NCBI GenBank assembly: GCA_963850195.1
Contig: CAWKKD010000003.1
Coordinates: forward strand, 1 to 64,000
Reading direction: 5' to 3'
DNA: 64,000 nt
DNA from: Actinoallomurus sp963850195
GTDB lineage: Bacteria; Actinomycetota; Actinomycetes; Streptosporangiales; Streptosporangiaceae
Shown piece by piece: positions 40,696-48,877 of the stretch. The number at the start of each line of letters is the position of its first letter. Within the stretch, counting starts at the first letter, position 1. Under the pieces are notes generated by a model. That model was not told the DNA's origin and ran no database searches. It worked only from the letters and a program-made list of their open reading frames with translations. The position numbers were made by a program, and so were the translations under genes.

Positions 40696-41822
40696 AGCTG
40701 ATCATCGAGGCCGACGGCGGGTCGCGGGGCAACCCCGGCCCGGCGGGCTACGGCACGGTCGTACGCGACGCCCTGACCGGCGAGGTCCTCGCCGAGGCCG
40801 CCGAGGCCCTGGGCGTGGCCACCAACAACGTCGCGGAGTACCGCGGCCTGATCGCCGGCCTCACCGAGGCCGCACGCCTAGCGCCGGATGCCGACGTCGA
40901 GGCCCGCATGGACTCCAAGCTCGTCGTCGAGCAGATGTCCGGTCGCTGGCGGATCAAGCACCCGGACATGAAGCCGCTGGCGCTGCAGGCGCAGAAGCTC
41001 GCCTCCGGGTTCCGCTCGATCAAGTACAGCTGGATCCCGCGCGAACGCAACAAGTACGCCGATCGGCTCGCCAACGAGGCGATGGACGCCGCGGCCAAGG
41101 GCCGTACCTGGGAGTCTTCGGGGTTGCCGGGGGAGTCTTCGGGGCCTTCGGAAGAGTCGTCCTCGTCGTCCTCGTCTTCGTCTTCGTCAGCGGGCTGGGT
41201 GCCGCCGTCGACCGCCCCGACCCGAACGCTCCTGCTGCGCCACGGCGAGACGCCCCTGTCCACCGAGAAGCGCTTCGCCGGCATCGGCGACATCCCGCTG
41301 ACCGATACCGGCCTCGCCCAGGCCCGCGCCGCGGGCAAGGCCCTCGCGGGCCGGAACATCGACGTGATCGTCGCGTCACCCCTGAAGCGGACCCTCCAGA
41401 CCGCCCAGGAGGTCGCCGCGATCATCGACGCGCCGATCCGTACCGAGGACGACCTCCGCGAGACCGACTTCGGCGACTGGGAGGGCTACACGTTCGCCGA
41501 GGTACGCGAACGCTGGCCCGTGGAGATGGACGCCTGGCTGGCCGACCCGTCCGTCCCGCCCCCACACGGCGAGAGCTTCTCCGACACCGGCCGCCGCGTC
41601 CAGACCGCGCGTGACAAGCTCCTCGTACGCTTCCGGCAGCAGACCGTCCTGATCGTGTCCCACGTGACCCCGATCAAGACGCTCGTACGCCTGGCCCTGG
41701 AAGCCCCGCCGTCGGCGCTGTACCGGATGCACCTGGACGTCTCGTCCCTCTCCACCGTCGACTGGTACGCCGACGGACCCGCCGTCGTACGTTCACTGAA
41801 CGACACGCACCACCTGTCGTAG
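40692..41822 (+). CDS. bifunctional RNase HI / histidine (CobC-type) phosphatase
   Basis: This 376-residue fusion begins with an RNase HI domain (1-140: EADGGSRGNPGPAGYG, EYRGLIAGL and the DSKLVVEQ acidic set). A low-complexity linker of pure serine and Gly-Ser follows (about 145-170). A histidine phosphatase domain (about 175-376) completes it, with LLLRHGETPL, ASPLKRTLQTAQ, ETDFGDWEG and SHVTPIKT. Mycobacterial Rv2228c has this same fusion, with RNase H activity on RNA/DNA hybrids and alpha-ribazole phosphatase activity. GTG 40692 overlaps the upstream stop by 4 bp. rnpB follows about 55 bp later, as in other actinobacteria. Confidence 0.95.
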   Translation: MKLIIEADGGSRGNPGPAGYGTVVRDALTGEVLAEAAEALGVATNNVAEYRGLIAGLTEAARLAPDADVEARMDSKLVVEQMSGRWRIKHPDMKPLALQAQKLASGFRSIKYSWIPRERNKYADRLANEAMDAAAKGRTWESSGLPGESSGPSEESSSSSSSSSSSAGWVPPSTAPTRTLLLRHGETPLSTEKRFAGIGDIPLTDTGLAQARAAGKALAGRNIDVIVASPLKRTLQTAQEVAAIIDAPIRTEDDLRETDFGDWEGYTFAEVRERWPVEMDAWLADPSVPPPHGESFSDTGRRVQTARDKLLVRFRQQTVLIVSHVTPIKTLVRLALEAPPSALYRMHLDVSSLSTVDWYADGPAVVRSLNDTHHLS

Positions 41823-41863
41823 GCGCCACCGCCCAGTCGATCTCGCGGATGCCCCATGGGGGG

Positions 41864-41869
41864 TAAAAT
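41864..41869 (+). promoter_or_regulatory. -10 box of rnpB
   Basis: TAAAAT lies 8 bp before the predicted 5' end of the RNase P RNA. The -35 is not clear. Confidence 0.45.
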
Positions 41870-41877
41870 ACGTTCCG

Positions 41878-42277
41878 GACGAGTCGGCTGGGCGGCCGCG
41901 GCGGGGACTTTATGGTCTCCGGCGAGGAAGGTCCGGGCTCCACACGGCAAGGTGGTCGGTAACACCGACCCGGGGTGACCCGCGGGAAAGTGCCACAGAG
42001 AACAGACCGCCTCTGCTTTGGTAGAGGTAAGGGTGAAACGGTGGTGTAAGAGACCACCAGCACCCCAGGTGACTGGGGTGGCTAGGTAAACCCCACCTGG
42101 AGCAAGGTCAAGAAGGGGCCGCGCAGTAATGCGACCCCGCGCAGGCGTTCGAGGGCCGCCGGCCCGAGCCTGCGGGTAGACCGCTAGAGGCTGCCGGCAA
42201 CGACAGCCGTAGATGGATGGCCGCCGGCTCCGCTTCTGGCGGAGCCAACAGAACCCGGCCTACAGGCCGACTCGTCC
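41878..42277 (+). ncRNA. rnpB: RNase P RNA, class A
   Basis: The catalytic RNA of RNase P, which trims the 5' ends of tRNAs, is about 400 nt. Its termini pair: GACGAGTCGGC at 41878 with GCCGACTCGTC ending at about 42277. Conserved elements include GAGGAAGGTCCGGGCTCC near 41927, CAGAGAACAGACCGCC near 41995, GGTAAGGGTGAAACGGTGGTGTAAGAGACCACC near 42028 and AGGCTGCCGGCAACGACAGCC near 42187. The last matches the P4 strand region. The 5' and 3' boundaries are inferred from the P1 pairing. It lies downstream of the RNase HI fusion, as is conserved in actinobacteria. Confidence 0.95.
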
Positions 42278-42323
42278 ACTACCTTTCGCGCTGGCCTGCG
42301 GCGGAGCCCATCAGGCTTTCTCT

Positions 42324-43382
42324 TCAGGGCACATCGAGGGCACATCCAGCGCGACCCGAACCTGCCTGCAGTTCCTCGCGTCCGGCCTGTTGTCGCTTGC
42401 GGGCTTGGTCGGCTGCGGTGTTGGCGAGGAGGGCGTCTCCGGTGGTTTTCCAGCCGGTTCCGGCGTAGGTGAGTCGGCCGATGACGAGCGTGGTTTGGAC
42501 GTCAACGTCGTCTTGACAGTGGAATCGCTGGTCGTCGTAGTCCGGGCCGTTGGTCTCGGTACGGCGGTAGATGACGCGTGCGTCGCGTAGAGCCCTGAAG
42601 GTGATGGAGTAGCGGCGGGCTTTGGTGAGGAAGTGGCCACCGAAGCCGAGCATGTGAGCCCAGCGGCGCAGACTCTCCCAGTGCTCTCCGAGGTCCCAAA
42701 ACGGCTTGGACGAGACGCTCGGTGTGATTGCCGGTCGCGTCGGCGTACAGGCTCACGATGGCGGTGTTGAGGCGTCGTGAGGAGTGCCCAGTGATCTCCG
42801 TGCCTTTGGTGGAGTACTTGGCGAGGTAACCCGCGACCATGGCGTCGGTCAGGGTGCCATCTCCGGTCAGGGTGATGACGCGGACGTCGAGCTGATCGCC
42901 CCAGGCGATCGCCCACCCGGCGGGATGTACCGGGTGGGCGTCGGTGGTGTAGCCGATGAAGGCGCCGGCGTGCCGTACCGCATCATCCAGATCAGCGACG
43001 GTCATCCCGGCCGGAGGCGGGAGGATCGCGGTCGGGTCGTCGGGGTCGATGCCGTCCAGGCGCAACAAGACGTGGAAGTGAACGGCCCCGCGGTTCTGGT
43101 ACTCGGCGGCCTTGCCGTGAGAGACCCGCACCTTGGGCAGGCCCCGCCGGCGTGTGGTCCGGTTCAGGTGTCGTTCCATGGCTTGTTTGGTGCGTCGCCA
43201 CAGTTCACCGGCTTGGTTGTTCCACACGACGTGGTGGTCGTGGTCGTAGCAGTCCAGGCACAGCGGCTGGCCGAGCTGGGATCGCCGGGCTCGTGCCGGA
43301 TGAAGCAGGTGAGAGCCTGGCCGTGCTCACAGGTCGGGTTGTCGCGGCGGGCGTGGCACAGAGAGGGGGCTGCCGATCGGCC
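42324..43382 (-). pseudogene. decayed replication initiator (RepSA-like) of an integrative element
   Basis: On the minus strand three frames together encode a Rep of pSAM2/AICE type. The N-terminal CEHGQALTCFIRHEPGDP is in one frame. The body has VVWNNQAGELWRRTKQAMERHL, AEYQNRGAVHFHVLLRLDG and VAGYLAKYSTKGTE with GHSSRRL. The end has MLGFGGHFLTKARRYSITFRALRDAR. One base is lost near 43279 and one gained at the T run near 42696-42701; the 5' end is also missing. No integrase, tra gene or repeat copy remains. It fills the gap between rnpB and the 3' end of tRNA-fMet, so an element probably once used one of these as its target. Confidence 0.82.
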
Positions 43383-43384
43383 GC

Positions 43385-43426
43385 CAAAAAGCGTTAGCCC
43401 CCGTTCCTTCGAAAAGGACGGGGGCC
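43385..43426 (-). terminator. terminator of the tRNA-fMet gene
   Basis: On the minus strand GGCCCCCGTCC-loop-GGAACGGGGGC is followed a few bases later by TTTTT. It stands 15 bp past the tRNA 3' end. Confidence 0.75.
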
Positions 43427-43440
43427 TTGCTTGAAATGAG

Positions 43441-43514
43441 TGGCGCGAGCCGGACTTGAACCGGCGACCTCTGGGTTATGAGCCCAGCGAGCTACCGAAC
43501 TGCTCCACCGCGCA
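43441..43514 (-). tRNA. initiator tRNA-fMet (anticodon CAT)
   Basis: The minus strand folds into a 74-nt tRNA. The anticodon arm is CTGGG-CTCATAA-CCCAG; its three consecutive G-C pairs next to the loop are the initiator signature. The first base (U) faces C at position 72, so the top acceptor pair is a mismatch, again as in initiators, though C:A is the more usual pair. The T arm is GCCGG-TTCAAGT-CCGGC. CCA is not encoded. Upstream TAAAGT serves as -10. Confidence 0.93.
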
Positions 43515-43552
43515 CGCTCACTTTACATGATCACGACGCGTGCTCGAACCGG

Positions 43553-43999
43553 TTATGGGCTCGGCCGGTGCGGCTCCTGGATTTCCTGGAGGGCGCTGTC
43601 GGAGTGGATCTCTTTACCTGCGCTGTTGTACATCGTCGTCGCGATGGCGGCCATGCGGCCGGCGATGACGGGGCCGTCGCGCGTGATGGGTACGCGGATG
43701 GTCTGTTGTTCGGGGTCGGTGGCGCACGCCACCTTGGCCTTGGTCTTGCCGGTGGAGCCTGGGTCGTTGGGGCCGGAGACGGTCTGAGAGAAGAGGACCT
43801 CCAGGGTGACGGTGTCGGCGGAGGTGCAGCGAACGAGTTCTCCGCCGTCGATCGTCTTCTCGTCGACCTTGGTGACGCTGTTGGCCAGAGCGGAGCCACC
43901 GGACGCGCTGGCGGCGGCGCTGGGGGTGATGGCGAACAGGGCTGCGGTAGCCATGGCCGCGATAGGTATCGTGCGCATTCGCGAGGAGTAATACATCAA
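43553..43999 (-). CDS. small secreted protein, function unknown
   Basis: The 148-residue product carries a signal peptide (MRTIPIAAMATAALFAITPSAAASA; the frame could also start seven codons earlier at the tandem ATG). The mature protein of about 115 residues has two cysteines (RCTSADTV and ACATDPEQ) that could make one disulphide, and an extended beta-rich character. It is unlike any family I recognise. It neighbours the tRNA-fMet gene and a beta-helix exoprotein in a stretch of lower GC, possibly acquired DNA. No ribosome site is clear. Confidence 0.65.
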   Translation of the reverse strand: MMYYSSRMRTIPIAAMATAALFAITPSAAASASGGSALANSVTKVDEKTIDGGELVRCTSADTVTLEVLFSQTVSGPNDPGSTGKTKAKVACATDPEQQTIRVPITRDGPVIAGRMAAIATTMYNSAGKEIHSDSALQEIQEPHRPSP

Positions 44000-44258
44000 C
44001 TACATATCGTGACAGTGGTGTCGACGCCGAGATTGATCGCCTTGGCGCCCCGGCCGTCGCGCCGCCACATGGTCCGTCATGGCGGACATGGTGTGTGAGC
44101 TGCGAAAAGATGCTGCAAGTGTCGGCTAAGAATCGGAAATAGGCAATGCCTGTCGCGGCGTGGTCGCCTCTGAGGTGTTCCGCTGTCTATCGGCGACAAC
44201 ACCCATGAGGGCTTTTTGCCGCCGACGTCAGATTTATCCATTTCGGTTCGGGGGCCTG

Positions 44259-45143
44259 ATGGGTTCGTTTGCTAGAACGGTCAGCAAGATGGCGCCCGCC
44301 GCGCTCGCGGGGGTGGCGCTGGTGGCGGCGTCCCCGGCGGCGAACGCACAGGCGGCGGTCGGTGTCGTCATCAGGGTGCCTTGCGACTCGACGAGGCTGC
44401 CGTTGGCGGTCGCTCAGGCCGGCGCTGCCGGCGCCGCCGTGATCCGGCTCGCCCCGAACTGTACGTACCTCACCACCAGCGAACTGCTGTTCGCCGGGAG
44501 GATCGTTCTCCTTGGGGGGCCGTCCACGGCGATCAAGGGCGATCCGGCCAGCCCTCCGGCCACGGTTCTGCATGTTGGCGCCGGTGCCACGCTCCGCGCG
44601 CAGGGAATTCTTATTACCGGGGGGCTTGGTGGCGGCGGCATCGCCAACGAGGGCAACCTGACGCTGAACGAGGTCACCCTCACCGGCAATAGCGCGAGGT
44701 TCAACGGGGGTGGCTTGAACAATTTCGGCCACGCGCTGGTCGTTCGCAGTCTCGTCAGGGCGAACACCACGATCCTCGGCGGCGGTCTCTGGAACGGGAC
44801 GACAGGGGCCACGATGACGGTATTCGAGTCCATCATTACGGGTAACAACGCCATTAATGGTGGCGGCGTATTCACCGATGGTGAGGGTTCGACGAGGATC
44901 GTACAGAGCACCATCACCGGGAACACCGCTGATCAAGGAGGTGGGCTCTACAACAATAACGATGCCAGGACTTCGCTCACTCGCACCCTTATCGCGCAGA
45001 ACAAGGCCGACCTCGCGGCTGTAAACAATGGCGGTGGTATCTTCGACAACGCCACGCCGGCCGGTGTCACCCTCAGGCTCACGGCCGTCCGCAGGAATGC
45101 CCCGAACAACTGCACGCCCGCCGTTCTGCGCTGCCTGGGCTGA
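44259..45143 (+). CDS. secreted right-handed beta-helix (POMP-like repeat) protein
   Basis: The 294-residue protein starts with a signal peptide (MGSFARTVSKMAPAALAGVALVAASPAANA). It then folds as a right-handed parallel beta-helix, with repeated turns GGGIANEGNLTLNEVTLTGN, GGGLNNFG, GGGLWNGTTG, GGGVFTDGEG, GGGLYNNNDA and GGGIFDNATP, each about 25 residues apart. This is the chlamydial polymorphic-membrane-protein-type repeat, common in actinomycete exoproteins, and makes a binding or lyase scaffold. No catalytic residues can be identified. Cys pairs lie near each end. ATG 44259 was chosen because the signal peptide begins there. Its codon use looks less GC-rich than that of its neighbours. 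Confidence 0.8.
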   Translation: MGSFARTVSKMAPAALAGVALVAASPAANAQAAVGVVIRVPCDSTRLPLAVAQAGAAGAAVIRLAPNCTYLTTSELLFAGRIVLLGGPSTAIKGDPASPPATVLHVGAGATLRAQGILITGGLGGGGIANEGNLTLNEVTLTGNSARFNGGGLNNFGHALVVRSLVRANTTILGGGLWNGTTGATMTVFESIITGNNAINGGGVFTDGEGSTRIVQSTITGNTADQGGGLYNNNDARTSLTRTLIAQNKADLAAVNNGGGIFDNATPAGVTLRLTAVRRNAPNNCTPAVLRCLG

Positions 45144-45187
45144 ACTCGCAGGCAGCAGTATCGAGCCGCGACCGAAAGTGAGCCGCG

Positions 45188-45215
45188 AACGCCACCGGAG
45201 GTCGGCCGGTGGCGT
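45188..45215. terminator. terminator between convergent secreted-protein genes
   Basis: An 11-bp stem (AACGCCACCGG / CCGGTGGCGTT) with a 6-nt loop lies between the beta-helix gene and a small minus-strand gene. Confidence 0.7.
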
Positions 45216-45256
45216 TGTGGCGGGTCACCGGGGCGGCGGCCTGGTCGGTTACCCGG

Positions 45257-45520
45257 TCAGCAGACTCGGTGGCCTCCGATCCAGATTCGGGTTCGCATGC
45301 CTCGGCGGTACGTCCAGCGGTAGTGTCCGCGCACCCAGCGGCAGCGGGGGCGCAGGTCCGGGCTCGTGGCGATGAGGCCGGCGGACGCGCTCTGGGGTGC
45401 GGTGCTCAGGCTCGCGGTGCCGGGCTGGCCGGCCGCGTAGGCGGCTCCTCCTGTGAGGGCGGTCCCACCTGCGATCACCAGGCCCGACACCGTTACTGCC
45501 ATGCGTTTGTTCATTCTCAT
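45257..45520 (-). CDS. small secreted basic protein
   Basis: The 87-residue product has a signal peptide (MNKRMAVTVSGLVIAGGTALTGGAAYA). The short mature part is rich in Arg, Trp and Tyr (RCRWVRGHYRWTYRRGMRTRIWIGGHRVC) with a cysteine at each end, a likely disulphide. GAGGAGGTTGGTTGC makes an excellent ribosome site, so the gene is real despite its size. The composition suggests binding to acidic polymers or cell walls, but that is inference. Confidence 0.75.
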   Translation of the reverse strand: MRMNKRMAVTVSGLVIAGGTALTGGAAYAAGQPGTASLSTAPQSASAGLIATSPDLRPRCRWVRGHYRWTYRRGMRTRIWIGGHRVC

Positions 45521-46157
45521 GCAACCAACCTCCTCAGGATTCCCGGCCGGCATGTCGCTCCGGTCGCTCGGATTCGGGACTTGGTTCGCGTCGCACGTCG
45601 GCCCTGGTGGCGGACTTGCTCCGAGGTACATCGGAGCCTCCCCGGCGACAATTCACCTGAAAACCGGCCACAAAAGACTTGAAGGGTTTTTGTCGCGCTA
45701 AGGACCTGATTTGGCCGGTACGTGGCCAGTGCCAACACCGCCGATGACGCGCGCTTGACCTTGTCGTAGCGTCAACTCCTGCCTTCGTGACTACGGCTGG
45801 GAACACCGGCCTCGTAGGGGCGCAGGAGGCGTTTTGCTGACCGAGGGTCCGGGGGCGGCGGGCGGCGGTCCGGAGGGCGCGGCAGGGGCGGCGGAGAAGT
45901 TCGCGAGCCGAGGAATCGACCGCGGCTCGAGTCGAGCAGAGGGGGCTGGACGGCCAGGCCTGGCGCGGATGGACGGGGGCGCGCCCGCGGGCTGCGGTCG
46001 GGCGCTCTGGCGTGGACGGGCGGACCCCGGCGGGCCGTTGCCGGACCCGGCAGGCGGGGAAGTAGGTGCGGGGCGACAGAGATAAGGCGCGTTCGGGGGG
46101 ACCGTGGGGGGCTGTAGGTGACGCGTACGATCTCCTCGTGCGACGACGGAGGTATCG
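45521..46157. other. intergenic region before the GntR gene
   Basis: About 640 bp in which I see no supportable gene. Frames cross it, but none has a ribosome site and a protein-like composition. The right end holds TACGAT (46126-46131), a possible -10, and GACGGAGGTATCG, the ribosome site of the GntR gene. Confidence 0.45.
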
Positions 46158-46838
46158 ATGAGCCTGGACATCGGTGGGGAGACGGGCGCGTTGGACCTGC
46201 CGTCGGTGCCGCGGCGGCAGAATCTTCGTGAGCAGGTGACGCTGGCGCTTCGGGCGGCGTTGGTCGCCGGCGAGATGCGGCCTGGGGCCGTGTACTCGGC
46301 GCCGATGCTGGCCGCGCAGTTCGGGGTCTCGCCGACGCCCGTACGGGAGGCGATGCTCGACCTGGCCAAAGAGGGGCTGGTCGAGGCGGTGCGCAACAAG
46401 GGGTTCCGGGTCGTGGCGCTGTCCGAGCGGGACCTCGACGAGATCAACCGGGTTCGGGAGCTGATCGAGGTTCCGACCATCGCGGGGCTCGCGGGGAACG
46501 TCTCGGCCGAGGCGGCCGAGCGGCTCAGGGTCGTCGCCCGCGAGATCGTCGAGGCCGCGGAGCGGGGCGAGACGCTGGCCTACATCGACGCCGACCGCCG
46601 GTTCCATCTGGGCCTGCTGGGGCTGGCCGGGAACGCCCATCTCGTCGAGGTGGTGCGGGAGTTGCGGGACCGGGCCCGTATCTACGCGGTGCCCGAGCTG
46701 GCGGGGAAGGGGCGGCTCGGGCCGTCCGCGCGAGAACACGTCGAGCTGCTGGACCACATCGTGGCCGGGCGGGCGGCGGAGGCGGAGGAGCTCATGCGCC
46801 GCCATTTGAAGCACGTGCGGGGCGACTGGGCCCGCTGA
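46158..46838 (+). CDS. GntR-family regulator, FadR/FCD type
   Basis: The 226-residue regulator has an N-terminal GntR winged helix (LREQVTLALRAALVAGEMRPGAVYSAPMLAAQFGVSPTPVREAMLDLAKEGLVE, residues 22-75). An all-helical FCD domain follows with the metal-ligand pattern D-x3-H (DADRRFHLGLL) and two later histidines (EHVELLDHI, RRHL). Such proteins bind carboxylic acids through a metal. A strong ribosome site precedes the ATG. Neither neighbour points to a catabolic pathway, so the regulated genes are not obvious. Confidence 0.92.
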   Translation: MSLDIGGETGALDLPSVPRRQNLREQVTLALRAALVAGEMRPGAVYSAPMLAAQFGVSPTPVREAMLDLAKEGLVEAVRNKGFRVVALSERDLDEINRVRELIEVPTIAGLAGNVSAEAAERLRVVAREIVEAAERGETLAYIDADRRFHLGLLGLAGNAHLVEVVRELRDRARIYAVPELAGKGRLGPSAREHVELLDHIVAGRAAEAEELMRRHLKHVRGDWAR

Positions 46839-46874
46839 GCCGGCCGGGCGAGATCCGGCTCAGCGGCACAAGGA

Positions 46875-48656
46875 TCAGTGACGGTAGTCGGTGCCGTAGG
46901 ACTTCCAGTCCTCCGGGTGCTTGTCCTTGTCGTCGCGATTGTCGGTGCCGTAGGAGTTGCCGTACGGGCTGGTCGGGTACGCCTGGGTGGCGTCGTCGGC
47001 GGGACGCTGGCCGCCCTGGTTGCCCGCGTCGTAGCCCGGCGGCGTGGAGCCGTAGCCGTTTCCGTAGTCCGAGCCGTAGCCGGATCCGGACCCGGACCCG
47101 GACCCGGTGGATCCCGTGGACCCGTAGCCGGACCCCGAACCCGTGGAGCCGTAGTTGCTCCCGTAGTCGGAGGAGTAGCCGCCGGTCGAGGAGGAGTCCG
47201 AGGACGAGCCGTAGGAGCCGTAGTCCGGGGAGGACGAGCCGGCGTACCCGGTGCCGAGCGGGTCCTCACCGCGCGAGCCGTACGACGAGGAGTCGTTGTT
47301 GCTCGGGTAGTCGCCGGTGCTGTAGCCGCCGGTGTTGTAGGACGAGGACGAGCCGTAGGACGACGAGGAGCCGCTCGAGCTGTGGCCGCCGGACAGCGGG
47401 TCGGAACCGTACGAGGACGAGGAGGACGAGTCCGAGGACCAGCCGCTCCCGGAGGACGGCGTCGAGGAGCCGTAGGACGAGGAGCCGCCGTAGGACGGGC
47501 GCTCACCGGTGTTCAGCGGGTCGCTGAGCGGGTCGAAGCTCGGCTTGCCGGGCTCGTCGTCGGTGGTGCGCTTGCGGTCCGACTGGATCTTGGCGAGCAG
47601 CTCGTCGACGCTCGGCAGGCGGTTCTGGTCGTCGTCGCCACCGGCGCTCGGCGCGCCCAGGGGAGAGGGTGCGGGAGGCGGCGGGAGCGGCGAGGCCGGC
47701 GGGAGCGAGCCGTAGCCGGGACGCTCGCCGGTGTTGGTGTTCAGCGGGTCGTCGCCGTAGCCGGACGGGTCGGGGTTGTACGAGGCCGCGGCGCCGTAGG
47801 ACGGCTCGGAGCCGTACGAGGGCTCAGCGCCGTAGGAGGGGTCCGGAGCACCGTACGACGGCTCGGCACCATAGGACGGCTCGGAGCCGTACGACGGCTG
47901 CTCGTAACCGCCCGGCTGCTGCGGGGCGCCGTAGCCACCCGAGGGGTCGTACGGCGCGAAGCCGCCCTGGTCGCCCTGCCCGTACGCCGGGACCGAGCCC
48001 GGGTCGGTCTCGCTCGGGCGGACCGGACCGTCGAGCGGGCTCGGGGGTACCGCGGGCTGCGGGGCGGTCGGAGGCGCGGGGCTGTCCATCGCCATCGGGC
48101 CCACGGGGTGCTGCTCGGCCGTCGGCGGAGCCGGAGGGGGCGGCGGTGCCTGGCCGTGAGCGCCCGTCGGCGCGAGCGGGTCGTGGCCGCGTGGCTCCTC
48201 GGGCTGCTGCTCGCCGTTCTGCCGCCACGGGAACTTGGGCTTGTCGAACGTGATGGTCGACCAGTACTCGTCGTCGTCCATCTCGTCGCTGGAACGCCCG
48301 GACGGAGCCGGCGCCGGGGCCGCGGGAAGCGGTGGCTGTGGCTGTGGCTGTTGCTGTGGGACGTGAGGAGCGGGCATCGGCGGCTGGTGAGCCGCCTGGT
48401 GTGCCTGGTGAGCAGGGAGTGGAGCGCCGGCGACACGTGTGTCGACGTACTCCTCTTCCTGCATGTCATCGCCACGGCGGCCACGTGACCTGGTGCCACG
48501 GCGGCCACGGGGCTGCTCGTCCTCGGCCATCCAGTCGTCATCGCCGCCGGCGCGGCTGGCCTTCATGCCGAGAGCAACGAGCACCCCGACAAGAACAACC
48601 ACCGCGACCAGCCCGAGGACCACGATCAAGCCCCACATAGCACCACCCAACGCCAT
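46875..48656 (-). CDS. membrane-anchored low-complexity Tyr/Gly/Ser-rich protein
   Basis: The 593-residue protein has one N-terminal transmembrane helix (LIVVLGLVAVVVLVGVLVAL, near 9-28). A basic/acidic juxtamembrane segment, a Pro/Gln-rich part and an EYWSTITFDKPKFPWRQNG block follow. Most of the rest is repeats of SYGxEPSYGAEP, three copies of DPL-(N/S)T-type units (DPLNTNTGERPGYGS, DPLNTGERPSYGG, DPLGTGYAGSSS) and a C-terminal run of SSSYGS/GSGYGS units. The (S/G)Y(S/G) content resembles the FUS prion-like domain, so it is almost certainly disordered. ATG 48638 is an alternative start. Function unknown; a link to septation or polar growth is possible but unsupported. Confidence 0.82.
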   Translation of the reverse strand: MALGGAMWGLIVVLGLVAVVVLVGVLVALGMKASRAGGDDDWMAEDEQPRGRRGTRSRGRRGDDMQEEEYVDTRVAGAPLPAHQAHQAAHQPPMPAPHVPQQQPQPQPPLPAAPAPAPSGRSSDEMDDDEYWSTITFDKPKFPWRQNGEQQPEEPRGHDPLAPTGAHGQAPPPPPAPPTAEQHPVGPMAMDSPAPPTAPQPAVPPSPLDGPVRPSETDPGSVPAYGQGDQGGFAPYDPSGGYGAPQQPGGYEQPSYGSEPSYGAEPSYGAPDPSYGAEPSYGSEPSYGAAASYNPDPSGYGDDPLNTNTGERPGYGSLPPASPLPPPPAPSPLGAPSAGGDDDQNRLPSVDELLAKIQSDRKRTTDDEPGKPSFDPLSDPLNTGERPSYGGSSSYGSSTPSSGSGWSSDSSSSSSYGSDPLSGGHSSSGSSSSYGSSSSYNTGGYSTGDYPSNNDSSSYGSRGEDPLGTGYAGSSSPDYGSYGSSSDSSSTGGYSSDYGSNYGSTGSGSGYGSTGSTGSGSGSGSGYGSDYGNGYGSTPPGYDAGNQGGQRPADDATQAYPTSPYGNSYGTDNRDDKDKHPEDWKSYGTDYRH

Positions 48657-48877
48657 GGTCTAGCGGCCGACGCCGACGCGGAGACGGTTTCTGAGAGCAC
48701 CGGCATCCGGGTCCTCAAGGACCTAGACCGATTGTTGCCGACCGCTATGACCCCTGTCACACGGTTCGCGGACATCTACCTTCACACTACTTGCCGCAAA
48801 TGGCCACTCTGGACGTTACGCGGCAAGCGGTGCTTCCCCCTCTCGGGTACCTGCGGTCACTCAGCTGCTCAACAGGC
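48657..48877. other. intergenic region
   Basis: About 220 bp carrying the promoter of the low-complexity gene on the left. I see no gene. Confidence 0.4.

Noticed and set aside
41150..41190. TCG/TCC tract considered as a mobile-element footprint
   Set aside because: It lies in frame inside the linker of a conserved fusion, so it is coding low-complexity sequence.
46878..48488. Val/Arg/Gly-rich plus-strand frame opposite the low-complexity gene
   Set aside because: Mirror of the repeats; no start signal and no known domain.
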